Shown here in pieces: positions 26,201 to 34,517 of a stretch of DNA of 45,718 bases. A program made the position numbers and the translations under genes. Position 1 is the first letter of the stretch. Every line of letters begins with the position of its first letter. The stretch is from an uncultured Akkermansia sp. Its GTDB lineage: Bacteria > Verrucomicrobiota > Verrucomicrobiia > Verrucomicrobiales > Akkermansiaceae. The notes beneath the pieces were generated by a model that did not search any database, was not told the origin of the DNA, and saw only the letters and a program-made list of their open reading frames with translations. The stretch spans positions 1-45,718 of the forward strand of contig CANQSY010000005.1 of NCBI GenBank assembly GCA_947626635.1, written 5' to 3'.

Positions 26201-28141
26201 ATGTTGAGCAGCCGTGCAAGAGGTCGCTTGACCGTGATGGCCCTGGGTCTGCTGTTTCTGTTATCTATCGGCGCTGCAGGCATAGCATGGGAGCGTTGGA
26301 GGAATGAACCACCTGCCCCCTGCGGGGCCGTGCCGAGCGAACGTCAACTTGAGTGGCTGCGCATGGAATGGTATGCCTTTGTCCACTTCGGTATTAATAC
26401 GTTTACAAATCGTGAGTGGGGATTCGGAGATGAGGCTTCCTCTCTCTTTTCACCTTCGACGATTGATGTCGATGGAACTGTCCGAGCCTTCCGAGAGGCG
26501 GGTATGAGCGGTCTCATCTACACGGCGAAGCATCACGATGGCTTTTGCCTCTGGCCTACGCGTAGCACACAACACAACGTTGCACATTCCCCGTGGAAGA
26601 ATGGACAAGGAGACGTTGTCCGACTCTTTGCGGACAGCTGCGCGAAAGAAGGATTAAAGTTCGGGATCTACGTTTCCCCATGGGATCGGCACCATGCCGA
26701 ATACGGACGAGCCGGCTATCTTGTCGACTTTGAGCAGCAAGTCCGCGAGTTGCTTACCCATTACGGAGAGATTTTTGAGATTTGGTTCGACGGAGCCCAG
26801 GGGGGCGATGGCTATTACGGAGGGGCACGAGAAAATCGTTGTATCGAAAGCGACGCCTATTACAATTTTCCCCACATCATCAACCTTGTCCGTCAATTGC
26901 AGCCGAATTGCATTGTATGGGGCGCTGATAACCTGGGAGACGTCCGGTGGGGTGGTTCCGAAAAGGGGTGCGCGCCCTATCCCTGTGTCAATGTTGTGAA
27001 TCCGGACACACCGGACGAGAAGTGGATTTCCTGGGAGGCCGACACGACCATTAACCGTGCCGGCTGGTTCTGGCACCCCGATCAACAAACCTCCGTCAAA
27101 TCCCCCCAGGAACTCATGGATATCTATTTTGCCAGCGTGGGGCACGGAGCTAACCTCATTCTCAATGTCGCCCTTAATCGTGATGGGCAAGCTGATGGCG
27201 CCGATCTCGCCTCTCTCGCCGCATTCGGGGAGATGAGACGAAAGTTGTTGACGGAGGACTACGCTCTGGGAGCGAGAGCAACGGCTTCCAGCGTGCGAAG
27301 GCAATCACGACGCTATGCGGCCGGAAACGCAGTGGACGGCGATGAGGAAACGTACTGGTGCAGTGCGGAGGAGGATGCACTTCCTGTCTATCTGGAGTTG
27401 CGTCTGTCCAAGCCTGCCACATTTGACGTTGTGCGTTTGCGTGAGCAAATTCGTCTCGGACAAAGGGTGCAGGCCTTTCGACTGGAGGCATGGAGGGATG
27501 GTGCATGGAAGGAGATCGATGGCGGAGGTATGAGCATCGGATACCGAGTGATGCGTCGCCTTGCGCAACCTATCACGACGGATCGCGTGCGTCTCGTTGT
27601 CACCCGGTCGCGAGCCTGTCCTTGCATCAGCGAATTTTCTCTCCTACGCACTCCCGGTGCTGTGCAACATACGTCCCAAGCCTCCGGCAGTTGCGATCAG
27701 CCTCACGATGCCTACCTTTCGAGGAAGCGCTGGAGTTCGCCCGCCCCCGACGCCTGTGCAGCGTGGGACGGGAAGGAAGACACATGCTGGCAGAGTGACG
27801 CAGCCCCACTAATTATTGACCTCGGCGAAACACGCACATTCAACGGCTTTGCTTGCCTGCCATCTCAAAACGATTCCTCAGAGCGTTTAGCGGATCACTT
27901 TTGCTTGGAAGTGAGCACGGACGCGCAGAATTGGTCCATTGTTTCCGAGGGCGAATTTTCCAACGTGCGCGCCAATCCGATCCTCCAGCGTATTGTCTTT
28001 CCGTCGACAGTGGCAGCTCGATACGTGCGTTTGACCGGGCGGTCAACGCAGAAAAGTTTTATCACGACCGTCGCGGAGTTCTACCTCCTCCCCCCTCCAA
28101 TGCCCTCCCGGTCCGGCGCAGCGGACAACGATGTAAAATAG
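26201..28141 (+). CDS. GH29 alpha-L-fucosidase with two discoidin (F5/8 C, CBM32-like) modules
   Basis: 646 residues. An N-terminal signal-anchor (VMALGLLFLLSIGAAGIAW) precedes the GH29 barrel (about residues 45-340) with EWYAFVHFGINTFTNREWG, AKHHDGFCLWPT, YVSPWDRH, nucleophile Asp197 in FEIWFDGAQGG and the late GANLILNVALNRDG. Two beta-sandwich modules follow (about 345-485 and 495-640; ASSVRRQSRRYAAGNAVDGD; AWDGKEDTCWQSDAAPLIID). The architecture resembles GH29-B enzymes acting on alpha-1,3/1,4-fucosylated glycans, fitting mucin or milk-glycan use. Linkage specificity is inferred. It sits at the end of the ABC operon, an unusual place for a glycosidase. Confidence 0.93.
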   Translation: MLSSRARGRLTVMALGLLFLLSIGAAGIAWERWRNEPPAPCGAVPSERQLEWLRMEWYAFVHFGINTFTNREWGFGDEASSLFSPSTIDVDGTVRAFREAGMSGLIYTAKHHDGFCLWPTRSTQHNVAHSPWKNGQGDVVRLFADSCAKEGLKFGIYVSPWDRHHAEYGRAGYLVDFEQQVRELLTHYGEIFEIWFDGAQGGDGYYGGARENRCIESDAYYNFPHIINLVRQLQPNCIVWGADNLGDVRWGGSEKGCAPYPCVNVVNPDTPDEKWISWEADTTINRAGWFWHPDQQTSVKSPQELMDIYFASVGHGANLILNVALNRDGQADGADLASLAAFGEMRRKLLTEDYALGARATASSVRRQSRRYAAGNAVDGDEETYWCSAEEDALPVYLELRLSKPATFDVVRLREQIRLGQRVQAFRLEAWRDGAWKEIDGGGMSIGYRVMRRLAQPITTDRVRLVVTRSRACPCISEFSLLRTPGAVQHTSQASGSCDQPHDAYLSRKRWSSPAPDACAAWDGKEDTCWQSDAAPLIIDLGETRTFNGFACLPSQNDSSERLADHFCLEVSTDAQNWSIVSEGEFSNVRANPILQRIVFPSTVAARYVRLTGRSTQKSFITTVAEFYLLPPPMPSRSGAADNDVK

Positions 28142-28207
28142 TATCTTGACAGAACCCTTAATTGGGTGGAAACTACGGATATCCTGTGTACCTAACTCCA
28201 TTCGACC

Positions 28208-29494
28208 ATGGCTGAAGAAGAAAAGGCTAAAGAAAAAGGTTATCCCACGCGATTTCAACGAGCGGCATGCTGGTCGGCGCTGGCAGGGCTGGGCGTGGCG
28301 TTGATTGTCGTTTTAGTGGGAGCGCTTGTTTATGGATTGTGGGCCTCTTTTGTAGCGCTGGAACCTGTCCTGTTGCCTGTGATTATTGCGGGATGTCTGG
28401 CGTATTTACTCCATCCCTGTGTGGTGTGGGTGCAAAAGTGGGTAAAGAAACGCATCTTCGCGGTGCTGGTGGTCATGCTCGGTGCCGGTCTGTTCTTAGG
28501 GGCCCTCGGTACGGTCATTATTCCTCCACTGGTGGAACAGACTTCCCTGCTCATCTCTAAACGCTCACAAATTACCAGCGGAGCGGTCGATGCCGGACGC
28601 GATTTTCTGCGAAACAATAAATGGGCGCACTTTGCCGTGGATTCTCTTTATGAGACCACCCTCCACGAACAAGGAGATTCCACGGAGACTCCTGCCCCCG
28701 GCACTTCTTCGGATACGACGGTCCTGGCATCAGACGACTACATGGGAAAAGCGCAGGCGGTGCTTAATTATCACTCCAGCTCCCTTGCCAAGACCGGGAT
28801 GAAGTGGTTGACGGCAGGTACACGCGCACTTTACGGAGCGCTCGGCTTCCTTATCGGCATCGTCATGATCCCGGTCTTTCTCTTTTACTTCCTGCTGCAG
28901 AGTGAGGCTATCACGCGCTACTGGCACACCATCCTTCCCTTGCGTAACTCTCACTTCCGAGATGAGCTCGTAGAAACTCTCCGGCAAATTAACGACAACA
29001 TCATCTCGTTCGTCCGAGGCCAGATGCTCGTGAGTCTCTTTGATGGAGCGCTCCTCGCCGTCGCTCTCAAGGTTATGGGACTCCCGTATGCACTTACTAT
29101 AGGCGCAGCTGCCGCCCTATTGGGCATCATCCCTTACATCGGCATGATTTCTACGAGTATCCCCGCCCTTCTTATTGCGTGGGTTACTTGGCATGACGCC
29201 GGACACGTCGTTGCGGTGCTCATTATTTTCCTTGCGGTGAGCCAGCTGGATGGATGGATTATTCAACCGCGTGTGCTCGGGAAGAGGATGCATATGCATG
29301 ACCTTACGGTTATGTTCTCCGTACTCTTCTGGGGAAGCCTGCTGGGTGGCATCGTGGGAGCTCTGCTGGCTGTGCCTCTCACTGCTTCTATTAAGGTTAT
29401 CTTCATGCGTTATGTTTGGTCGACCTTGGGCCATTCCTCTCCGGAAGCTGTGCCGCAGGACACTCCGTCATCCCTTCCAAACAGCCCTTCATGA
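28208..29494 (+). CDS. AI-2E family transporter (PerM/UPF0118)
   Basis: 428 residues with seven to eight membrane segments. Typical order: an N-terminal helix pair (LAGLGVALIVVLVGALVYGL; VLLPVIIAGCLAYLLHPCVV), the loop KRIFAVLVVMLGAGLFLGAL, a large soluble segment, and the C-terminal signature IPYIGMISTSIPALLIAW, then WIIQPRVLGKRMHMHDLTVM. The family includes putative AI-2 exporters and Na+/H+ antiporter-like proteins; the substrate cannot be told. A TTGACA lies about 60 bases upstream but no good -10 at the right spacing. The ATGA overlap with the next gene indicates coupling. Confidence 0.85.
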   Translation: MAEEEKAKEKGYPTRFQRAACWSALAGLGVALIVVLVGALVYGLWASFVALEPVLLPVIIAGCLAYLLHPCVVWVQKWVKKRIFAVLVVMLGAGLFLGALGTVIIPPLVEQTSLLISKRSQITSGAVDAGRDFLRNNKWAHFAVDSLYETTLHEQGDSTETPAPGTSSDTTVLASDDYMGKAQAVLNYHSSSLAKTGMKWLTAGTRALYGALGFLIGIVMIPVFLFYFLLQSEAITRYWHTILPLRNSHFRDELVETLRQINDNIISFVRGQMLVSLFDGALLAVALKVMGLPYALTIGAAAALLGIIPYIGMISTSIPALLIAWVTWHDAGHVVAVLIIFLAVSQLDGWIIQPRVLGKRMHMHDLTVMFSVLFWGSLLGGIVGALLAVPLTASIKVIFMRYVWSTLGHSSPEAVPQDTPSSLPNSPS

Positions 29495-30969
29495 TGGTCG
29501 TTCTCCTTGTAAAGGAAATGAGAGACCTTGAAAACGCGGCCATCAGCAGCGCGTTGACGTCGTCTCGTGATCTCATGGAAGAAGCCATCCGGAACTCATT
29601 TGAGGCATTGCAGAACGACCCGGAATATGCTGTTATCCTCAAGAAATCGCTTCCTGTTGTCGTCTATACAGGCAAGGGCAACAACGCAGGAGATGCCCTC
29701 GGACTAGCTCGAAAAATGGATGCGTGCAGGGTAATTCTCCGCTGCGCGACGCCCGTCGAAGAAATGTCGACCGAGGCTCGAGACCAGCTTTCCCTCATAC
29801 CACGGGATGTTCTTACCATTGCAAAGGAACCTCTCATGGAGATCCCCGGCGGCTGCCTGATTATTGATGGTTTGCTGGGGAGCGGAGCGCATGGCGCGCT
29901 TTCTCCCGTTTACGGAAAACTCGTCGAGGAAATCAATACCCTCCGTTCCCTGTCACCACGCAGTCGTACTCTCTCTATTGATGTACCGACCGGTTTGGAT
30001 CCCAACTCCGGTGAACCCTCTTCCCCGACAGTACGCGCGGATGTGACACTTGCCATCGGCAGTGTAAAGCAAGGGCTGCTTGCGGATGGAGCGGATGACT
30101 TCGTGGGACGTTTACTATGTGTGGATCTTCCCTCGCTACCTATCGGGGGCTCCGACTCCAACCTTCAGGTCACGGATCGTCGCATCATGCGACTCATCCA
30201 CGAACGACCTTACAGTTTCTACAAGAACCGTGCCGGAAGAGTGCAGATTATAGCCGGTTCGCCGGGTTTCGTCGGGGCGGCTCAGATGTGTGCAGAAGCG
30301 GCCCTTCATGCCGGTGCCGGTTTGGTGGAGTTGTACTGTCAACAAAATCTCTACGCGATATTGGCCGCACGAGTGGCTCCGGAGATAATGGTACACGCTG
30401 TGGATTCCTATAGGGATATTGACGTACAGAAGGCCGATGCACTGCTCGTGGGTCCCGGACTCGGTACGCCATCGACTCAGCAATTGCTTGCTCTTCGAGA
30501 AACGATCCATCGCGCTTCATGTCCCGTTCTTCTGGATGCCGATGCGTTGAACCTCGCTGCCGTCGGTAAGCTCGACATCCCGGAAGGAGCTGTTATCACG
30601 CCTCACCCCGGGGAAATGCGCCGTCTCATGCCCCAATCTGTTTCTTCACCGCGCCTCGCAGCGGCACTTGAATTTCTTCGGGATCACAACTGCACTCTTC
30701 TCCTCAAGGGGGCTCGCTCCATCATTGCAAGCCGACGTCTTGTGCGCTTTAATACCAGCGGCGGTCCCTACATGGCCACTGGGGGACAGGGTGATGTGCT
30801 TTCCGGCGTTATCTGCGCATTTCTCGCGCAGGGTGTGCCGACGGATGATGCAGCGGTCGCGGGAGCATATTTATGCGGACTTGCAGCCACTCGAGCGTAT
30901 ACGGCTCAAGACTTTCCTCGCAGTGTCAGCGCTTCCTCCCTCTTCCCTTACCTTGGATGTAAGGAGTGA
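29491..30969 (+). CDS. nnr: Bifunctional NAD(P)H-hydrate epimerase / ADP-dependent NAD(P)H-hydrate dehydratase
   Basis: 492 residues from the ATG at 29491, which overlaps the preceding stop (ATGA). The N-terminal YjeF_N epimerase domain (about 1-215) contains VVYTGKGNNAGDALGLARKM and SIDVPTGLDPNSGEP. The C-terminal ribokinase-like dehydratase domain (about 225-490) contains RVQIIAGSPGFVGAAQMCAE, LLVGPGLG, LLDADALNLAA, VITPHPGEMRRL and the catalytic GGQGDVLSGVICAF. Repairs damaged NADHX and NADPHX. Convergent with the PEGA lipoprotein gene, with a single base between the stop codons. Confidence 0.93.
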   Translation: MMVVLLVKEMRDLENAAISSALTSSRDLMEEAIRNSFEALQNDPEYAVILKKSLPVVVYTGKGNNAGDALGLARKMDACRVILRCATPVEEMSTEARDQLSLIPRDVLTIAKEPLMEIPGGCLIIDGLLGSGAHGALSPVYGKLVEEINTLRSLSPRSRTLSIDVPTGLDPNSGEPSSPTVRADVTLAIGSVKQGLLADGADDFVGRLLCVDLPSLPIGGSDSNLQVTDRRIMRLIHERPYSFYKNRAGRVQIIAGSPGFVGAAQMCAEAALHAGAGLVELYCQQNLYAILAARVAPEIMVHAVDSYRDIDVQKADALLVGPGLGTPSTQQLLALRETIHRASCPVLLDADALNLAAVGKLDIPEGAVITPHPGEMRRLMPQSVSSPRLAAALEFLRDHNCTLLLKGARSIIASRRLVRFNTSGGPYMATGGQGDVLSGVICAFLAQGVPTDDAAVAGAYLCGLAATRAYTAQDFPRSVSASSLFPYLGCKE

Positions 30970-30970
30970 T

Positions 30971-31408
30971 TTATTGAATGAGATTCTCCGGCAGAGCGCG
31001 AAGGGCCGGGACCTGAGACTCGCTCGTTTTTTGCCGTCCCTGATAGGCAGGCAGGGTGGACACCCGAAATTTCCCCGCACTGGGAATGCGCTTCATCGGG
31101 ATGGACACTTCGTCTTCCTTAATAATCCGTGCACGCGGATCGTTTTTTGTCCAGAGCAATGTAAGCCACCAATTGGTTGTTGTCGTCACTGTGTAGGCGC
31201 TGGATTCGTATCCCGGCATGGAAGCGACGATTCCTAAGTCTCGCTTTTGACTTACTTCCACCGTCATGGGGGTCACTCCTGTCTGAGGAACTCCGTTGAT
31301 GGTGATATCTGCCCCCTGCGGCTGTGTGCGAATAGTAAGTTTTTTTGTTCCCACGCACGAGGTACATACCGCTACTCCCACCGCAAGCCAGATGGATAAA
31401 CGCTTCAT
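30971..31408 (-). CDS. PEGA-domain lipoprotein
   Basis: 145 residues from the ATG at 31408. Lipoprotein signal MKRLSIWLAVGVAVCTSCVG with a lipobox-like TSC. The mature part is a PEGA-type beta domain: LTIRTQPQGADITINGVPQT, then GVTPMTVEVSQKRDLGIVAS, SMPGYES. The C-terminal ~60 residues are less clear. Envelope-exposed, function unknown; a substrate for Lnt. An upstream in-frame start at 31444 is rejected because it would bury the signal peptide. Confidence 0.78.
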   Translation of the reverse strand: MKRLSIWLAVGVAVCTSCVGTKKLTIRTQPQGADITINGVPQTGVTPMTVEVSQKRDLGIVASMPGYESSAYTVTTTTNWWLTLLWTKNDPRARIIKEDEVSIPMKRIPSAGKFRVSTLPAYQGRQKTSESQVPALRALPENLIQ

Positions 31409-31648
31409 GACACCCAATCTACCGTATCCCCCTACCCTTGGCAATCAAATTCTACGCCACTCCGATTCTTTTATCATCCTTCCTCGTGATGACGGTGTCC
31501 ACCTGTTTACGAAATGTATCTCCGCTCTTGTGCTGAATAAGCAGCACAACCATTTCCCGTCATAATACCCATCGTATGCCGAGAAGCCCAAAGACCCGAT
31601 ATCGTTCTCACTCGTTCGAAAACAAGGGAAAGAATCTTCTCACGTGAG

Positions 31649-31837
31649 TCAGACAAAATTAACCCAACCAAGGAGACGGAGAAGCCAAAAGAAGAGAGCA
31701 ACGAGCGCAAGGAAAAACCAAAAGACGATCCAAAAGGCGGCAACCTGACGTCGCACTAAGTTTTTCGGACTGGTGCGAATGCGCTCGGATTGTTGATTAG
31801 CACGCACCTCCTCGTTTTTCCCCATTTCCTCCTTCAT
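31649..31837 (-). CDS. Possible small single-pass membrane protein
   Basis: 62 residues: a charged N-terminal half (MKEEMGKNEEVRANQQSERI) and one strongly hydrophobic segment rich in Phe/Trp (AAFWIVFWFFLALVALFFWL). An AAGGAGG lies just inside the frame, two bases before a second Met (MGKN), so the exact start is unclear. The composition looks protein-like, but there is no homology I recognise and no operon support. It lies between the PEGA and TRL lipoprotein genes, both on the same strand. The rest of 31409-32043 shows only the TRL terminator. Confidence 0.4.
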   Translation of the reverse strand: MKEEMGKNEEVRANQQSERIRTSPKNLVRRQVAAFWIVFWFFLALVALFFWLLRLLGWVNFV

Positions 31838-31980
31838 GGCTTTCAACAGGAGTTTAACACATGAGAAACGAGGAGGGCAACTGAAAAACACGGATTCACC
31901 CTAAATTCTCACACCCCAGCATACGGAAACGTCCAATCCTCCAATGTAACGGCCATTTTCTCCATCCTCTCTCCGCGCAC

Positions 31981-32013
31981 AAAAAAACGGCACGCCTGCT
32001 ATGAGACGTGCCG
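31981..32013 (-). terminator. Rho-independent terminator of the TRL lipoprotein gene
   Basis: On the minus strand CGGCACG (32013-32007) pairs with CGTGCCG (31994-31988), 7 bp with a 12-base loop, followed directly by seven T (31987-31981). It begins 31 bases after the TRL stop codon. Confidence 0.85.
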
Positions 32014-32043
32014 CTGTTTCTTACCTGATAACTACGTAAACGA

Positions 32044-32361
32044 TTAGTTGCCGTGTACAACCGTCGTGTACTTAGAGATAATACCAAGAATGTTCTGACG
32101 CTGGACATCCACACTCGATACAGTGCTGATGCCACCATTTCTCTTAGCAGCGTCAATTGAGCTGTCGCCAATGGCTACAACGCCCAAGTAAGAGGTTGCA
32201 GTCGCTGTGCCGACTCTGCTACCTCCGTTGCCAGAAACGGACACAGGATCCGAAACATCCGCATAAACGGCTCCGACCGGGCGCGTGCTGTAAGCGGCGA
32301 CGCAGCTGCTAAGCATGAACCCCGTTACACTCAATGCAACTAGTGCAATTGTTTTTTTCAT
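32044..32361 (-). CDS. TRL-family lipoprotein
   Basis: 105 residues. Lipoprotein signal MKKTIALVALSVTGFMLSSC with Cys20 as lipidation site. The mature part matches the TRL-like family: GAVYADVSDPVSVSGNGGSR, VGTATATSYLGVVAIGDSSI, DAAKRNGGISTVSSVDVQRQ, then NILGIISKYTTVVHGN. These proteins are small, probably outer-membrane-associated lipoproteins of unknown role, found in spirochaetes and in Verrucomicrobiota among others. It has its own promoter (32402-32431) and terminator, so is monocistronic. The mRNA has a short leader with a small AGTCC/GGACT hairpin and no Shine-Dalgarno. Confidence 0.85.
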   Translation of the reverse strand: MKKTIALVALSVTGFMLSSCVAAYSTRPVGAVYADVSDPVSVSGNGGSRVGTATATSYLGVVAIGDSSIDAAKRNGGISTVSSVDVQRQNILGIISKYTTVVHGN

Positions 32362-32401
32362 GTTTTGTTTTGGTTAGTTTGTTAGTCCAAAGGACTGACG
32401 T

Positions 32402-32431
32402 AGTATATCGCTTTTTGAATCCCGTATGCAA
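32402..32431 (-). promoter_or_regulatory. Promoter of the TRL lipoprotein gene
   Basis: On the minus strand: TTGCAT (32431-32426), 18 bases, TATACT (32407-32402), with a T-tract just upstream (32440-32434) like an UP element. Sequence and layout closely match the GT8 promoter at 38492-38520. Confidence 0.7.
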
Positions 32432-32554
32432 GCAAAAAAACACATTTTATTATAAAAAGGTAATTGAGAGGGAAAGAGAGGATAAAAGTGACAGGTGAAT
32501 CTCCTCAAAAAAGAAGGAGGAAACGAGCAAACACTGTCACGCAGTGAATGGCTT

Positions 32555-32653
32555 AGGAGAGGAGTTAGTGTATATAGGATTCAAAAAGAGATAGACACCT
32601 TTCTATCTCGTGAAGAGGATTGAACGATCCTAGTTGGGTCGGTACTCCTCTCC
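32555..32653. other. Structured intergenic region, possible ncRNA or compound terminator
   Basis: Within the gene-free stretch 32362-32756, GGAGAGGAGT (32556-32565) pairs perfectly with ACTCCTCTCC (32644-32653) and encloses two local hairpins: GAGATAGA/TCTATCTC (32588-32595 with 32602-32609) and AGGAT/ATCCT (32616-32620 with 32627-32631), i.e. a three-way-junction-like fold. On the minus strand the GAGATAGA hairpin is followed by TTTTT and may terminate the gene ending at 32757. Two further small hairpins lie at 32498-32550. Strand and function are undetermined. Confidence 0.4.
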
Positions 32654-32756
32654 CTCACTCAACGCATGTGCCCTGCGCTGGTGGTCGCTGACAATCTCTA
32701 TTGCCGGCATTTGGGGTTATGCACAGGAATAACACTGATAATCAAACGATTGCGAA

Positions 32757-33245
32757 CTAATATTCACTACCATTTTCCCGTTCTTTCTCGACGTCAGATG
32801 GCTCTGAACGGAGAGGAGCAATGTGCACGACGGGACGTACAGGAAAATAAGACTGTCCTTGTTGCACATAATAGTGATTGATGGTGAGCTCAACGGTTTC
32901 TCCAGGCTGGAGACGTGAAATGATCTTTGCCACTTCATCCCCCTGCCCCGGCACATCTTTCTGCACGTCCACGAAGACGGTCTCCCCCAGCGTCATCTTG
33001 TTGTCGCCATACTCGCCCAGCTTCTTGTACTCCATGTTCATCACCACCTTAAAATGCGCCAGGTGCGTCGCATGATCGCAGTGATCCGGACACTCAGCTG
33101 TCATGTGTCGGCACGGATGGAAATGCGTCCCCTCATACTCGGCCAGCACCCGATTCACCGCCAGCAGTTCCGTCTTCTCCGGCAACGGACTCCCCACCGC
33201 CATTCCTACTCCCAGTATCGCCACCACGGTACGTATCACATTCAT
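32757..33245 (-). CDS. Exported His/Cys-rich protein of unknown function
   Basis: 162 residues from the ATG at 33245: signal peptide MNVIRTVVAILGVGMAVG, then a mature region with a dense cluster THFHPCRHMTAECPDHCDHA followed by THLAHF, five His and three Cys close together, which looks like a metal site. A probable beta-sandwich follows (KVVMNMEYKKLGEYGDNKMT; AKIISRLQPGETVELTINHY; YPVRPVV-like end FPVRPVVHI). I have an impression of a family with a CPDxC motif but cannot name it. The longer ORF from 33308 would bury the signal peptide. An AT-rich promoter region lies upstream at 33290-33360. Confidence 0.65.
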   Translation of the reverse strand: MNVIRTVVAILGVGMAVGSPLPEKTELLAVNRVLAEYEGTHFHPCRHMTAECPDHCDHATHLAHFKVVMNMEYKKLGEYGDNKMTLGETVFVDVQKDVPGQGDEVAKIISRLQPGETVELTINHYYVQQGQSYFPVRPVVHIAPLRSEPSDVEKERENGSEY

Positions 33246-33429
33246 GCCTCGTTGGACCTCTCCCCTACCCGTTTTGTTCAAAATAAAGTTCTTACGGTAT
33301 TTATACACACTGTGAATAAACTATTTTATTTTTTGATATTAAATGCTTTGTAAAATTATTATTTCGACTGTACAGGTATTCCAATTCTCTCTCCCCTCAA
33401 ACAGGAGGAAGGACAAGACGGGGGACTGA

Positions 33430-34128
33430 TTACTTTCCCCTGTCTTCAGGGAAGTTGCGATAGCCAATTTTGAGCGGTGAGAATTTATCAAGAACCGCCC
33501 GATCATAGCGTCGCGTAGGAGGAGCCATATGACCTAGTGTATGCTCGGTCTTAAAAAAGAATTGAAGGAAGTAGGTGCCGGAGTAACCGATATTCTGGGC
33601 TTCGCGTATCATACGGAGGATATCGGATTCATCCAAAAGTGCGGGGTGCACGGTGGTGCGCACCTCATGCGGCAGCTTGGACTGCACGAGGAGCTGGAGG
33701 GACTTGCGGAATTTGTCGTAGAGCATGGAGCCATCCGGCAGTTTCCATGTGCGGTCTGAGGGCATCTTGTGGTCGAGAGCGACGTAATCAATGAGGTGAT
33801 TCTGGATAAGAGGGCGGAGAACCTGGGGATTACTGCCGTTCGTGTCGATCTTGATAAGATAGCCCATATCCTTAATTTGGGCACAAAGTTCGAAGATGTG
33901 CGGTACAAGGGTGGACTCACCGCCGGAGAGCACCACGGCATCTAAAAAGCTACGCCGCTCCTTGAGGAAAGCTATCTCGTCGACCACCCCGCGGTTGTGC
34001 GCGAGTGCCAGGTCCGGGTTGTAGCAGTAGGGACAGCGAAGGTTGCAGCCATTGTACCAAAAGATGCACGCGGCTTTCTGGGGATAATCCAGAAAGGTGA
34101 GCGGCGTGATATCGGTGGGATGAACCAT
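33430..34128 (-). CDS. nrdG: Anaerobic ribonucleotide reductase activase (radical SAM)
   Basis: 232 residues from the ATG at 34128; the longer frame to 34404 runs back through a terminator-like hairpin. Radical-SAM cluster motif CNLRCPYC in FWYNGCNLRCPYCYNPDLAL, then VVLSGGESTL (SAM-binding GGE). Relatives generate the glycyl radical on NrdD using S-adenosylmethionine and a [4Fe-4S] cluster. Downstream of nrdD and the separate glycyl-radical ORF on the same strand, which supports an NrdG role over PflA. The MVHPTDITPLTFLDYPQKAA start resembles the longer NrdG type rather than the short E. coli type. Confidence 0.88.
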   Translation of the reverse strand: MVHPTDITPLTFLDYPQKAACIFWYNGCNLRCPYCYNPDLALAHNRGVVDEIAFLKERRSFLDAVVLSGGESTLVPHIFELCAQIKDMGYLIKIDTNGSNPQVLRPLIQNHLIDYVALDHKMPSDRTWKLPDGSMLYDKFRKSLQLLVQSKLPHEVRTTVHPALLDESDILRMIREAQNIGYSGTYFLQFFFKTEHTLGHMAPPTRRYDRAVLDKFSPLKIGYRNFPEDRGK

Positions 34129-34205
34129 GATGGCAGGCGTCGAAAGGTAGACTCTCAGGGGAAAACAAACCCCACGAGTCGGCCGGAGCGGCACGGGACG
34201 TGGGG

Positions 34206-34256
34206 GAGAGAAAACAAATCCCCGCCCTCGCTCCCTCCACACTGAGGGAGCGAGGG
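34206..34256 (-). terminator. Strong hairpin between the glycyl-radical ORF and nrdG
   Basis: A perfect 13-bp stem: on the minus strand CCCTCGCTCCCTC (34256-34244), loop AGTGTG, GAGGGAGCGAGGG (34237-34225), followed by CGGGGATTTGTTTTCTC. It starts 12 bases after the stop of the 70-residue ORF. The T tract is interrupted, so it may be a partial terminator or an mRNA stabiliser that lowers nrdG expression relative to nrdD. Confidence 0.6.
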
Positions 34257-34268
34257 GGGATTCGGAGA

Positions 34269-34481
34269 TCACTTCAGGATCGTGTCGCCGCAGCAGCCAC
34301 AAGGCTCCACGAAGTGCTCGCGCTCCTCGAACTCGCCTTGTTTGCCGGCGTTGAAGGTTTCCACCGGACGATGGTAGCCCATCACTCGGGTGTAAACCGT
34401 GCACTTGGAGCGCTCGCTCTCGTGCTCCGCCAGGATCTGCTCGTCGGTCTTCACGACGGCTTTAATGTCTTGTTCACTCAT
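34269..34481 (-). CDS. Separate glycyl-radical domain of anaerobic ribonucleotide reductase
   Basis: 70 residues (MSEQDIKAVVKTDEQILAEH start). The segment CTVYTRVMGYHRPVETFNAG, then KQGEFEERE, is the C-terminal glycyl-radical loop of class III NrdD (R-V-x-G-Y ... F-N-x-G-K-x-x-E); Gly35 is the predicted radical site. The tail PCGCCGD adds a Cys cluster. The large NrdD ORF just upstream ends after its zinc motif and lacks this loop, so the enzyme appears split into two polypeptides. The gap is 36 bases with several stops and a new ATG, so a simple frameshift does not explain it. Alternative: a spare-part subunit analogous to GrcA/YfiD, but no full-length NrdD is present here. Confidence 0.85.
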   Translation of the reverse strand: MSEQDIKAVVKTDEQILAEHESERSKCTVYTRVMGYHRPVETFNAGKQGEFEEREHFVEPCGCCGDTILK

Positions 34482-34517
34482 AGTAATGATATTGGGTTAA
34501 GGAAGATTGATAGGGAG

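Noticed and set aside
31507..31743. 78-codon minus-strand ORF near 31.6 kb
   Set aside because: It overlaps the more protein-like small membrane ORF in another frame and has no ribosome-binding site, motif or typical composition.
33430..34404. Long form of NrdG starting at 34404
   Set aside because: The added 92 residues are Arg-rich, antisense to the glycyl-radical ORF region and cross the hairpin at 34206-34256; family homology starts at the ATG at 34128.
34482..34517. Sequencing or assembly frameshift as the cause of the NrdD split
   Set aside because: The two ORFs are separated by 36 bases, the large one ends in a normal-looking tail and the small one begins with 20 or more residues of new sequence and its own ATG. 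One indel cannot fuse them into a standard NrdD end.
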